Source: Alistipes sp.
GTDB taxonomy: Bacteria; Bacteroidota; Bacteroidia; Bacteroidales; Rikenellaceae
Assembly (NCBI GenBank): GCA_022767745.1
Contig: JALENN010000009.1
Coordinates: 62,001-126,000, forward strand
Length of the DNA stretch: 64,000 nt
Direction of reading: 5' to 3'
Made by a program: the position numbers and the translations under genes. Each line of letters opens with the position of its first letter. The stretch's first letter is position 1. This document shows positions 9,330 to 16,562 of the stretch, one piece after another. The notes beneath the pieces were generated by a model. The model did no database searches. It saw only the letters and a program-made list of their open reading frames with translations, and was not told the origin of the DNA.

Positions 9330-10562
9330 ATGAAGACAGTTTGTTTGTATTTTCAGGTACACCAGCCGTGGCGACTGAAAATCTACCGTTTTTTCAATAT
9401 CGGAAAGGATCATAATTACCTCGACGACTTTACCAACCGCGCCATCATGCAGAAGGTAGCCCGCCAGTGCTATCTGCCGATGAACGCGTTGCTGCTCAAG
9501 CTCATTAACGAGAACAAGGGTGCGTTCAAGTGCTCGTTCTCGATAACGGGTGCCGCCGTCGAGCAGATGCGCGCCTATGCGCCCGAGGTGCTCGACTCGT
9601 TCCGCGCCCTGGCCGAGACGGGACAGGTGGAGTTCCTTGCCGAGACCTACTCTCACTCGCTGGCGTCGCTGGCGTCGAAGGAGGATTTCGTCGAGCAGGT
9701 GAAGCTGCACGCGGCGATGATAAAGAAGGAGTTCGGCAAGAAGCCGACGGCCTTCCGCAATACGGAGCTCATCTACTCGGACGAGATCGGCGAGATGGTG
9801 TCGGAGATGGGTTACAAGACCATACTGGCCGAGGGTGCGAAGCATGTGCTGGGATGGAAGTCACCCGACTACATCTACACCAACGCCCTGAACAATAGCC
9901 TTCGCGTGCTGCTGCGCAACTACAAGCTCTCGGACGATATAGCTTTCCGCTTCTCGAACAAGGGTTGGGACCAGTATCCCCTCACGGCCGAGAAGTTCGC
10001 CTCGTGGATCGACGGCGAGGTGGGCGAGGTGGTCAACCTCTTCATGGATTACGAGACCTTCGGCGAGCATCAGAAGGCCGATACGGGTATCTTCGACTTC
10101 ATGAAGGCGCTGCCCGCAGCCGTGCTGGCATGCAAGGATGTGCGTTTTGCCACGGTGAGCGAGACGGCCAAGTCGTCGCAGCCGGTGGGCGTGCTCCACT
10201 GCCCGCACGTAATGTCGTGGGCCGACGAGGAGCGCGACGTCACGGCATGGCTCGGCAACGAGCTGCAGAACGAGGCCTTCTCGAAGCTCTACGCCCTGAA
10301 GGATCAGGTGAAGGCGCTCAAGAACAAGGATTTCGATTATGTGTGGAACTTCATGCAGACTTCGGACCACTTCTACTATATGGCAACGAAGTGGCTGTCG
10401 GATGGTGACGTGCACTCGTACTTTAACCCCTACGGTTCGTCGTACGAGGCCTTTATCAACTACATGAACGTCCTTTCGGATTTCGAGATCGAGTTGAAAC
10501 GTGCCGCCGAGGCAAAGAAGTCTTCGCGCAAGAAGGAGAAGGAGAAAGAGCCCGTGGCCTGA
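9330..10562 (+). CDS. GH57 glycoside hydrolase (amylase/branching-type)
   Basis: 410 residues. The protein begins with the GH57 signature YFQVHQPWRL. FRNTELIYSDEI carries the likely nucleophile glutamate and LFMDYETFGEH the likely acid/base aspartate, the two catalytic positions of GH57. There is no signal peptide, so it should act on intracellular alpha-glucan. GH57 includes alpha-amylases, 4-alpha-glucanotransferases and branching enzymes. No GH13 branching enzyme is in this cluster, so branching is possible but unproven. The C-terminus is a short Lys/Glu-rich tail. The gene is 18 bases after the GT4 gene and is followed by a strong terminator. Confidence 0.85.
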   Translation: MKTVCLYFQVHQPWRLKIYRFFNIGKDHNYLDDFTNRAIMQKVARQCYLPMNALLLKLINENKGAFKCSFSITGAAVEQMRAYAPEVLDSFRALAETGQVEFLAETYSHSLASLASKEDFVEQVKLHAAMIKKEFGKKPTAFRNTELIYSDEIGEMVSEMGYKTILAEGAKHVLGWKSPDYIYTNALNNSLRVLLRNYKLSDDIAFRFSNKGWDQYPLTAEKFASWIDGEVGEVVNLFMDYETFGEHQKADTGIFDFMKALPAAVLACKDVRFATVSETAKSSQPVGVLHCPHVMSWADEERDVTAWLGNELQNEAFSKLYALKDQVKALKNKDFDYVWNFMQTSDHFYYMATKWLSDGDVHSYFNPYGSSYEAFINYMNVLSDFEIELKRAAEAKKSSRKKEKEKEPVA

Positions 10563-10580
10563 CGGGACTGAATATTGAGT

Positions 10581-10627
10581 AACGCAAGCGCCGGCATGAT
10601 CTTTGGAGTCATGCCGGCGCTTGCGTT
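10581..10627. terminator. Bidirectional intrinsic terminator
   Basis: A perfect 19-bp inverted repeat (10581-10599 with 10609-10627) with a 9-base loop sits between the convergent GH57 and GDPD genes and can serve both. Confidence 0.85.
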
Positions 10628-10658
10628 GTTTGTGGCGGGCGGTCTGCTGCCCGAATCG

Positions 10659-11477
10659 TTATCGGGCATCTACCCACGGCATGTTGCTGTCGAAGAACTC
10701 CTTGACCTCGACGGCGCGGTCGCAGCAGAGGGCGTCGGCACCCAGCGCCACCCCGAGTATGAAGTCGTCGATCGACTGTCCGGGCCACAGCGATACGAAC
10801 AGCCCGGCCTTCTTGGCCTTGCGCACGGCGTCGCGGCTTGTTCCGCCCATGGTGCAGCCCAGGCGCTTTATTCCCATGTCGAGCGCCTCGCGTATGGTGT
10901 CGTCGCCGATGGGGCGGCCTATTATAAGCAGCAGGTCGGCGTCGGGGTGGAGACGCTGCATGGTGCGCAGGGCGCGTTTGTCGCTCGACGTGAAGAGGTA
11001 TGTCGACGAGGCGGGCTTGTGGGCCATGGCTGTGGTGTAGAGCAGGTCGCAGTACTTCTCCAGCAGGGCCTCGTCGTATGCCGGGCTCGAGGTCTTCATT
11101 TCGAACTCGACGTACATGCCCTCCTTGTCGGCGAGCCAGCGGCACAACTCGTCGAGGAATAGTATGTCGTTGCCCTGTTTGGTCTTTACCTTGCGGATCT
11201 CTTTGGCGGTCATCTTCTCCACCTCGCCGTCGCTGGGGGTGAGGCGCGCGAGCGACGAATCGTGCGAGACGACGAGCTTGCCGTCGGCCGTGATGCGTAT
11301 GTCGGTCTCGTAGCCGCGGATGCCTTTGTCGTAGGTGGCCTGGAATGCCGGCATGGTGTTCTCGTCGTACTCGAGGCGGCTGCCGCGGTGGGCGAAGAAC
11401 TGTACGCTGCGGCGTTCCTGTGCGTTGACTGCGGCGATTGTGGCCAGCAGGGCCACGATGGTTATGATCTTCTTCAT
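10659..11477 (-). CDS. Secreted glycerophosphodiester phosphodiesterase
   Basis: 272 residues from the ATG at 11477; an upstream in-frame ATG was rejected because MKKIITIVALLATIAAVNAQ is a typical signal peptide. The mature protein starts with the GDPD signature FFAHRGSRLEYDENTMPAF, containing the catalytic HR and the E-N pair. ETDIRITADGKLVVSHD supplies the metal ligands and second catalytic histidine. It probably hydrolyses glycerophosphodiesters, such as deacylated phospholipid headgroups, in the periplasm to glycerol-3-phosphate and an alcohol. The gene stands alone, isolated from the upstream frr operon by a terminator and from the convergent GH57 gene by another. Confidence 0.9.
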   Translation of the reverse strand: MKKIITIVALLATIAAVNAQERRSVQFFAHRGSRLEYDENTMPAFQATYDKGIRGYETDIRITADGKLVVSHDSSLARLTPSDGEVEKMTAKEIRKVKTKQGNDILFLDELCRWLADKEGMYVEFEMKTSSPAYDEALLEKYCDLLYTTAMAHKPASSTYLFTSSDKRALRTMQRLHPDADLLLIIGRPIGDDTIREALDMGIKRLGCTMGGTSRDAVRKAKKAGLFVSLWPGQSIDDFILGVALGADALCCDRAVEVKEFFDSNMPWVDAR

Positions 11478-11498
11478 GGGTGTGGCTTGTGGGTTGAT

Positions 11499-11527
11499 AA
11501 AAAATGCGGGCAGCACCGGCCGCCCGC
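11499..11527 (-). terminator. Intrinsic terminator of the pyrH-tlpA-frr operon
   Basis: On the minus strand GCGGGC pairs with GCCCGC (11522-11527 with 11506-11511) and is followed by ATTTTTT (T-run opposite 11499-11504). It lies 45 bases after the frr stop. Confidence 0.7.
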
Positions 11528-11571
11528 TTTGACTGCTCCATTGGAGCGTATGGGTGTATCGCGAAGGCGGA

Positions 11572-12129
11572 TCAGACGGTCATGATCTCCTTCTCCTTGG
11601 CGTCCATCAGGGCGTCGAGCTTCTTCGAGTACTTCTCGAGGAGCTTCTGCGACTGGCTCTCGCCGTCCTTCGACTCGTCCTCGGGCATGCCCTCCTTCTG
11701 GGCCTTCTTGAATGCCTCGACTGCATCGCGGCGGGCGTTGCGCAGGCTTATGCGGGCGGTCTCGCCGACGGTGCGCACCTGCTTTACCAGCTCCTTGCGG
11801 CGCTCTTCGGTCAGGGGCGGGATCGAGAGGCGGATCTGCTCGCCGTTGTTCGAGGGCGTGAGGCCTATGTTCGAGTCGAGGATGGCCTTCTCGATGGTGC
11901 GGATCATGTTCTTGTCCCAGGGCTGTATGAGCACGGTCTTGGCGTCGGGGACGGTGACGCTCGCTACGGCCGATACGGGTGACTGCGATCCGTAGTAGTC
12001 GACATATACGCTGTTGAGGACGTTGGTCGAGGCCTTGCCCGCGCGTATGTTGAGGAGCTCCTCCTCGAGGTGCTGTACCGTACGCTCCATGCGATCGGTC
12101 GCATCTTTGATGATGGTCTTGGTATCCAT
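11572..12129 (-). CDS. frr: Ribosome recycling factor
   Basis: 185 residues, the normal length for RRF. The N-terminal MERTVQHLEEELLNIRAGKAS is the conserved long helix, and TNVLNSVYVDYYGS with PWDKNMIRTIEKAI are diagnostic. RRF splits post-termination 70S ribosomes with EF-G in the cytoplasm. It is the last gene of a three-gene unit after pyrH and a TlpA-like gene, 25 bases from its neighbour. Confidence 0.97.
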   Translation of the reverse strand: MDTKTIIKDATDRMERTVQHLEEELLNIRAGKASTNVLNSVYVDYYGSQSPVSAVASVTVPDAKTVLIQPWDKNMIRTIEKAILDSNIGLTPSNNGEQIRLSIPPLTEERRKELVKQVRTVGETARISLRNARRDAVEAFKKAQKEGMPEDESKDGESQSQKLLEKYSKKLDALMDAKEKEIMTV

Positions 12130-12154
12130 AAATGTATGCTTAAAGTATTCGTTT

Positions 12155-12724
12155 CTACTTCTTCAGTTCGGCGGCCACCGTCTCGATAAGCTCGGCGAAC
12201 TCCTTCTCGTCGTATCCTACCGAGAGGTATGCGATGTTGCCCTTCTTGTCGACGACGAAGTTGCGCGGGATGTAGTTCGAGGCGAAGAGTTTGTATATCG
12301 CCTGCTTGGGGTCGAGACCCACGGGGAACTTGTATCCAGCCTTCTCGAGGAACGCCTTCACGGTCTTGGCGGCCTCGCCGCGCGAGATGGGCAGGAAGAC
12401 GAATTTCTCACCCTTGAAGCGGTCGATGATCTCGGCCTGCACGTGTTTGAGCTCCTCGCGGCACGGGGGACACCATGTTGCCCAGAAGTTTACCACGACA
12501 ACCTTGCCCTTGAGCTGGGAGAGCGTCATGCTTGAGCCGTCGATCATCTCGACGGTGAAGTCGGGGGCCTTGTCGCCCACCTTTACAAGGGTGGTCTTTG
12601 CAATCTCCTCCTGCTGCGACGCCTGCTGTGCGAAGGTCTCGGTGGCGGGTATGGCTGCCATCATGAGGGCAGCGGCTGCCGCGATCAGGGCCTTGCGGCC
12701 GAATATATTTCGTGTCATAGTCAT
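12155..12724 (-). CDS. TlpA/ResA-like periplasmic thiol-disulfide oxidoreductase
   Basis: 189 residues. Residues 1-33 are a signal peptide (hydrophobic core LIAAAAALMMAAI, cleavage after TFA). The AhpC/TlpA domain follows with KAPDFTVEMIDG and the redox motif WATWCPPCRE (C85, C88); a cis-proline segment NYIPRNFVVD lies near residue 155. It should act in the periplasm as a thiol reductant. The unusual feature is its position: it separates pyrH from frr, which in many bacteria are adjacent. Spacing is 28 bases from pyrH and 25 bases to frr, so all three are probably one transcript. Confidence 0.88.
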   Translation of the reverse strand: MTMTRNIFGRKALIAAAAALMMAAIPATETFAQQASQQEEIAKTTLVKVGDKAPDFTVEMIDGSSMTLSQLKGKVVVVNFWATWCPPCREELKHVQAEIIDRFKGEKFVFLPISRGEAAKTVKAFLEKAGYKFPVGLDPKQAIYKLFASNYIPRNFVVDKKGNIAYLSVGYDEKEFAELIETVAAELKK

Positions 12725-12752
12725 GTTTTTTCGGTTATGTTTCCTGTCGCCG

Positions 12753-13460
12753 TTAGCGGTGTACGAGGGTGCCGATGGCCTGGCCTTCGAGCACCTTGTC
12801 GAGGTTGCCAGGGGTGTCCATGTCGAAGACGATGATGTCGAGGCCGTTCTCCTTGCAGAGCGTGAAGGCGGTCATGTCCATCACCTTGAGGTTTCGCGTG
12901 TAGACCTCGTCGAAGGTGATCTGGTCGAACTTCACAGCCGTGGGGTCCTTCTCGGGATCGGCCGTGTAGACGCCGTCGACGCGCGTGCCCTTGAAAAGCA
13001 CCTCGGCTTCGATCTCGATGCCGCGCAGTGCGGCGGCCGTATCGGTCGAGAAGTAGGGGTTGGACGTTCCGCCGCCGATGATTACTACATATCCCGCCTC
13101 GAGATACTCTATGGCGCGGGCCTTCGAAAAGTATTCGCCTATGGGCTCCATGCGTATCGAGGTGAGCACCTTGGCCTTGACGCCGTTGCTCTCGAGAGCC
13201 GAGTGCAGCGCCAGTGAGTTGATGACGGTGGCCAGCATGCCCATCTGGTCGCCCTTGACGCGGTCGAAGCCGCGGCCTACGCCCTGCAGCCCGCGGAAGA
13301 TGTTGCCGCCGCCGATTACGATACCTATCTGTATGCCCTTGGCGGCTGCGGCGCCTATCTGTTCGGCGTACGACTGCAGCACGGCGGGCGAAAGCCCGTA
13401 TTTCTGTTCGCCCTGGAGCGACTCGCCGCTCAGTTTGAGCAGTATGCGTTTGTATTTCAT
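12753..13460 (-). CDS. pyrH: UMP kinase
   Basis: 235 residues, the standard bacterial length. KRILLKLSGESLQG at the N-terminus, GGGNIFRG, and TGTSNPYFSTDTAA-like GGTSNPYFSTD are the conserved amino-acid-kinase motifs of PyrH. It phosphorylates UMP to UDP in the cytoplasm. It heads the pyrH-tlpA-frr operon and has a near-consensus promoter immediately upstream, divergent from the alpha-oxoamine synthase gene. Confidence 0.97.
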   Translation of the reverse strand: MKYKRILLKLSGESLQGEQKYGLSPAVLQSYAEQIGAAAAKGIQIGIVIGGGNIFRGLQGVGRGFDRVKGDQMGMLATVINSLALHSALESNGVKAKVLTSIRMEPIGEYFSKARAIEYLEAGYVVIIGGGTSNPYFSTDTAAALRGIEIEAEVLFKGTRVDGVYTADPEKDPTAVKFDQITFDEVYTRNLKVMDMTAFTLCKENGLDIIVFDMDTPGNLDKVLEGQAIGTLVHR

Positions 13461-13485
13461 GTCCGTTACGTGTTTTAACCTTTGG

Positions 13486-13517
13486 CGAAGATAACAAAAA
13501 ATCTTGTTTTGCGCAAA
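13486..13517 (-). promoter_or_regulatory. Promoter of pyrH operon
   Basis: On the minus strand TTTG (13517-13514) is followed after 20 bases by TATCTTCG (13493-13486), one mismatch from TAnnTTTG. It ends 25 bases before the pyrH start. Confidence 0.6.
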
Positions 13518-13629
13518 GCCGCGGTCCTTTTCGCCGGGGAATGTGACGGCGGTAGGTATAAATACTTATTTTTTGGTTGCGGCGGGGCATAAGTCTGACT
13601 GTGAATGACGTTTGTTCGGAATTTTGCAC

Positions 13630-13637
13630 TATCTTTG
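13630..13637 (+). promoter_or_regulatory. -7 promoter element TATCTTTG
   Basis: Exact TAnnTTTG match 94 bases before the alpha-oxoamine synthase start. A TTTG at 13611-13614 is only 15 bases upstream, shorter than the usual spacing. Confidence 0.5.
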
Positions 13638-13731
13638 TGTTGCCGAAAAGTGCGGTGTCGCCGTGATTGTACGGCGGTGCGGCGCGAATTTGTGCGACAT
13701 TCAGAATACAACTCAATAATTAACTGACAAT

Positions 13732-15003
13732 ATGGTTGATATTTTCGAAAGACTTGAGAAGAATGCAGGTGGTCCCATCGGCCAATACATGCAGCAAGTG
13801 CACGGTTACTTCGCATTCCCCAAGCTGGAGGGCGAGATCGGCCCCCACATGCGTTTCCGTGGCAAGATGATGCTCAACTGGAGCCTTAACAACTACCTTG
13901 GCCTGGCCAACCACCCCGAGGTACGCAAGGCCGACGCCGCAGGTGCCGCCGAGTTCGGCATGGCGGCCCCCATGGGCGCCCGCATGATGAGCGGTCAGAC
14001 GAAGTACCATGAGCAGCTCGAGCGCGAGCTGGCCGAGTTCGTCGGCAAGGAGGATGCCTTCCTGCTCAACTACGGTTATCAGGGCATGGTGTCGATCATC
14101 GACTGCCTGCTCTCGCCGCGCGACGTTGTCGTCTATGACGCCGAGGCTCACGCCTGCATCATCGACGGTCTGCGTCTGCACAAGGGCAAGCGTTTCGTCT
14201 ATGCCCACAACAACGAGGAGTCGCTGCGCCTGCAGCTCAAGCATGCCACCGAGCTGGCCGAGGAGCAGCATGGCGGCGTGCTGGTAATCACCGAGGGTGT
14301 CTTCGGCATGAAGGGTGACCTCGGCTTCCTCGACGTGATCACCAAGGCCAAGAAGGACTTCAACTTCCGCCTGCTGGTGGACGATGCTCACGGCTTCGGT
14401 ACCATGGGTCCCGGCGGACGCGGTACGGCGGCACACTTCGGTGTGGTTGACCAGGTGGACGTGCTCTTCAACACCTTCGCCAAGTCGATGGCCGGCATCG
14501 GTGCCTTCGTCAGCGGTCCCCGTTGGCTGATCAACCTGCTGCGCTACAACATGCGTTCGCAGCTCTACGCAAAGTCGCTCCCGATGCCTATGGTTATCGG
14601 TGCGCTGAAGCGTCTGGAGCTTATCCGCAACCACCCCGAGTATCAGCAGAAGCTGTGGGAGATTACCCGCGCCCTGCAGAGCGGCCTGAAGGAGAACGGC
14701 TTCGACATAGGCGTTACCCAGTCGCCCGTAACCCCCATCTACATGAAGGGCGGTAACGAGGAGGGTACCAACCTCATCGTCGACCTGCGTGAGAACCACG
14801 CCCTCTTCTGCTCGATCGTTATCTACCCCGTGATCCCGAAGGGCGAGATCATCCTGCGTGTGATCCCCACGGCGGCACACACCATGGAGGATGTGAAGTA
14901 CACGATCGACGCCTTCAAGTCGGTGCGCGACAAGTTCGAGGCCGGTTACTACCGCTCGATGCCCATCCCCATGATGGCAGATCCCGATTTCAAGGTCCGC
15001 TAA
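13732..15003 (+). CDS. Alpha-oxoamine synthase family PLP enzyme (sphingolipid or sulfonolipid candidate)
   Basis: 423 residues of the class II aminotransferase-fold alpha-oxoamine synthase family, which condenses an amino acid with an acyl-thioester with loss of CO2. Visible motifs are SLNNYLGLANHPEV, RMMSGQTKYHEQLE, DDAHGFGTMGPGGRG and NTFAKSMAG with the presumed PLP-binding lysine K251. Family members include serine palmitoyltransferase, KBL, BioF and the cysteate acyltransferase of sulfonolipid synthesis. The N-terminus differs from the classical Bacteroides serine palmitoyltransferase I remember, and no biotin or threonine-degradation genes are adjacent, so the substrate is open. It is monocistronic: its own promoter precedes it and a strong terminator follows. 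Confidence 0.75.
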   Translation: MVDIFERLEKNAGGPIGQYMQQVHGYFAFPKLEGEIGPHMRFRGKMMLNWSLNNYLGLANHPEVRKADAAGAAEFGMAAPMGARMMSGQTKYHEQLERELAEFVGKEDAFLLNYGYQGMVSIIDCLLSPRDVVVYDAEAHACIIDGLRLHKGKRFVYAHNNEESLRLQLKHATELAEEQHGGVLVITEGVFGMKGDLGFLDVITKAKKDFNFRLLVDDAHGFGTMGPGGRGTAAHFGVVDQVDVLFNTFAKSMAGIGAFVSGPRWLINLLRYNMRSQLYAKSLPMPMVIGALKRLELIRNHPEYQQKLWEITRALQSGLKENGFDIGVTQSPVTPIYMKGGNEEGTNLIVDLRENHALFCSIVIYPVIPKGEIILRVIPTAAHTMEDVKYTIDAFKSVRDKFEAGYYRSMPIPMMADPDFKVR

Positions 15004-15027
15004 ACCGTAGAATCGATATAATCAGAG

Positions 15028-15057
15028 ACCGCGGATTCCAATCCGCGGTTTTTTTAT
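15028..15057 (+). terminator. Intrinsic terminator
   Basis: ACCGCGGAT (15028-15036) pairs perfectly with ATCCGCGGT (15041-15049), followed by a run of T to 15056. It ends the alpha-oxoamine synthase transcript. Confidence 0.85.
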
Positions 15058-15107
15058 TCCCGAGCGGCCCGTCGGCCGTGTGGAGTGGAACATTATTTGG
15101 AAACGAT

Positions 15108-15626
15108 ATGAAAAGAGTTGTTGTTATGGCAATGTTGCCAATGTTGTCCGTCATGATGGCGGCCTGCGGTTCGGGGTCGGCCGAGATCGACCGCAGCGTG
15201 GTGAGCGACTTCTCGCTCGGTGATTTCATGGGCCGGTGGTATGAGATTGCGCGGTTCGACCACTCGTTCGAGCGCGGCATGGAGTATGTCACGGCCGACT
15301 ACAGCCTGCTCGGCGACGGCACGGTCGAGGTGCTCAACAGCGGCCTGCGCGACGGCGAGCCGCACACGGCCAAGGGCCGCGCCAAGACGACCGATACGCC
15401 GGGGCGCCTGCGCGTGTCGTTCTTCTGGATCTTCTACTCCGACTACAACGTGCTGGCGATGGGCGCCAACGGCGAATGGGCTCTTGTGGGCAGCCGCTCG
15501 CCGAAGTATCTGTGGATACTCTCGCGCACGCCGCAACTCGGGCCCGATGTGTTGAAGGGGATAGTGGATACGGCCGCGGCGCGCGGTTACGACACTTCGA
15601 AACTGATATACGTCAAGCAGCGGTAG
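15108..15626 (+). CDS. Lipocalin-family lipoprotein (Blc-like)
   Basis: 172 residues from the ATG at 15108, chosen because it gives a lipoprotein signal peptide with lipobox MMAAC just after a hydrophobic segment; an ATG 30 bases upstream would extend it unnaturally. The mature part has the bacterial lipocalin signature FMGRWYEIARFDHSFERG, then YVTADYSLL, RVSFFWIFYSDYNVL and the C-terminal WILSRTPQL strand. Such proteins bind fatty acids or lysophospholipids at the outer membrane. It follows a terminator and ends 36 bases from the end of a convergent gene. Confidence 0.88.
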   Translation: MKRVVVMAMLPMLSVMMAACGSGSAEIDRSVVSDFSLGDFMGRWYEIARFDHSFERGMEYVTADYSLLGDGTVEVLNSGLRDGEPHTAKGRAKTTDTPGRLRVSFFWIFYSDYNVLAMGANGEWALVGSRSPKYLWILSRTPQLGPDVLKGIVDTAAARGYDTSKLIYVKQR

Positions 15627-15662
15627 GCGCCCCGATGGGGTGGAATGTTAGGGCCGTCGGGG

Positions 15663-16562
15663 TTACTTCTCCCGCACGGCCTTTTTGCGTATCTCCTTGA
15701 GGCGGAAACGGTAGATGAGGTTGCGCTCGGGGTGTCCCGTGACATGGAACGACAGATAGAGCCAGCCTCCCTTGATGTCGAGCCCCTCGGGTTCGTATTC
15801 GAGCGGGTTGAGGTCTATGAGGCGCAGACGCTCACCCGTCGCTGCGTCGACCACATGCATGCGGCATCCGCGCGACGGTACGCCGTCGGGAAGGTATATG
15901 TATCTCCTGTCGGCGGCGCTGCCCTGCGGTATGGTAATGTCGCCCACGGGGATGTCGCCCAGGGCGTCGGTGGCGGTGAGGCGTACGGTACCCGTGGCGT
16001 CGGAGTCGGCCAGTCGGGGCAGGGCGAAGCGGCGGAACGTGCGGTGGCCGTCGATGGTGCAGTAGGCGTAGAGTATTTTCTGCCTGCGGTCGACACACCA
16101 GTCCATCGGCCCCGTGCAGTCGTCACCTTCGTAGACGATTTTCTGCACGATGCGCGCCCCCTCGGTCGAGATGTCTGTTACGTAGCATGCCCGTTCGCCG
16201 CGGCACTCCGATATGTAGAGAAGCGGGAATGCCGACTGCCGCGAGTAACGCTCCGCGCCGAACGAGGCGTTGTTGCAGTGCGAGTCGTTGCCATCGAGCT
16301 TGAATGTCGAGACGAAGCGGCGCCGTTTCATGTCGAGCACCACGCACTGCCCCTTGTCGTGCAGCGAGAAAGCGTAGCGTCCCCATAGGGCCAGGCCCTG
16401 CGACGAGCCTTTGACGGTGACGGCCGTGGTGTCGATCAGTTCCGACGTGTCGATATAGAGTTCGGCGCCGTATTCCGAGAGCGGCGTCTTGGGCGTCTGC
16501 GCCTTGGCGGGGTGCAGGGCGCATGCGAGCAATGCAATCAGAAGTGTGGCGTATCGCATCAC
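15663..16562 (-). CDS. Secreted protein of unknown function, possible beta-propeller
   Basis: 299 residues with an N-terminal signal peptide ending PAKAQ. I do not recognise the family. The mature protein is rich in short beta-strands with repeated pattern of hydrophobic strand, charged turn and strand (for example GLALWGRYAFSLHDKG, LLYISECRGERACYVTDI, YIYLPDGVPSRGC, GGWLYLSFHVTG), which suggests a propeller-like fold similar to TolB or SMP-30-like proteins. Four cysteines are spread through the protein. The start codon overlaps the dxs stop by 4 bases (ATGA), so it is translationally coupled to dxs even though no link to isoprenoid synthesis is evident. Confidence 0.6.
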   Translation of the reverse strand: MMRYATLLIALLACALHPAKAQTPKTPLSEYGAELYIDTSELIDTTAVTVKGSSQGLALWGRYAFSLHDKGQCVVLDMKRRRFVSTFKLDGNDSHCNNASFGAERYSRQSAFPLLYISECRGERACYVTDISTEGARIVQKIVYEGDDCTGPMDWCVDRRQKILYAYCTIDGHRTFRRFALPRLADSDATGTVRLTATDALGDIPVGDITIPQGSAADRRYIYLPDGVPSRGCRMHVVDAATGERLRLIDLNPLEYEPEGLDIKGGWLYLSFHVTGHPERNLIYRFRLKEIRKKAVREK

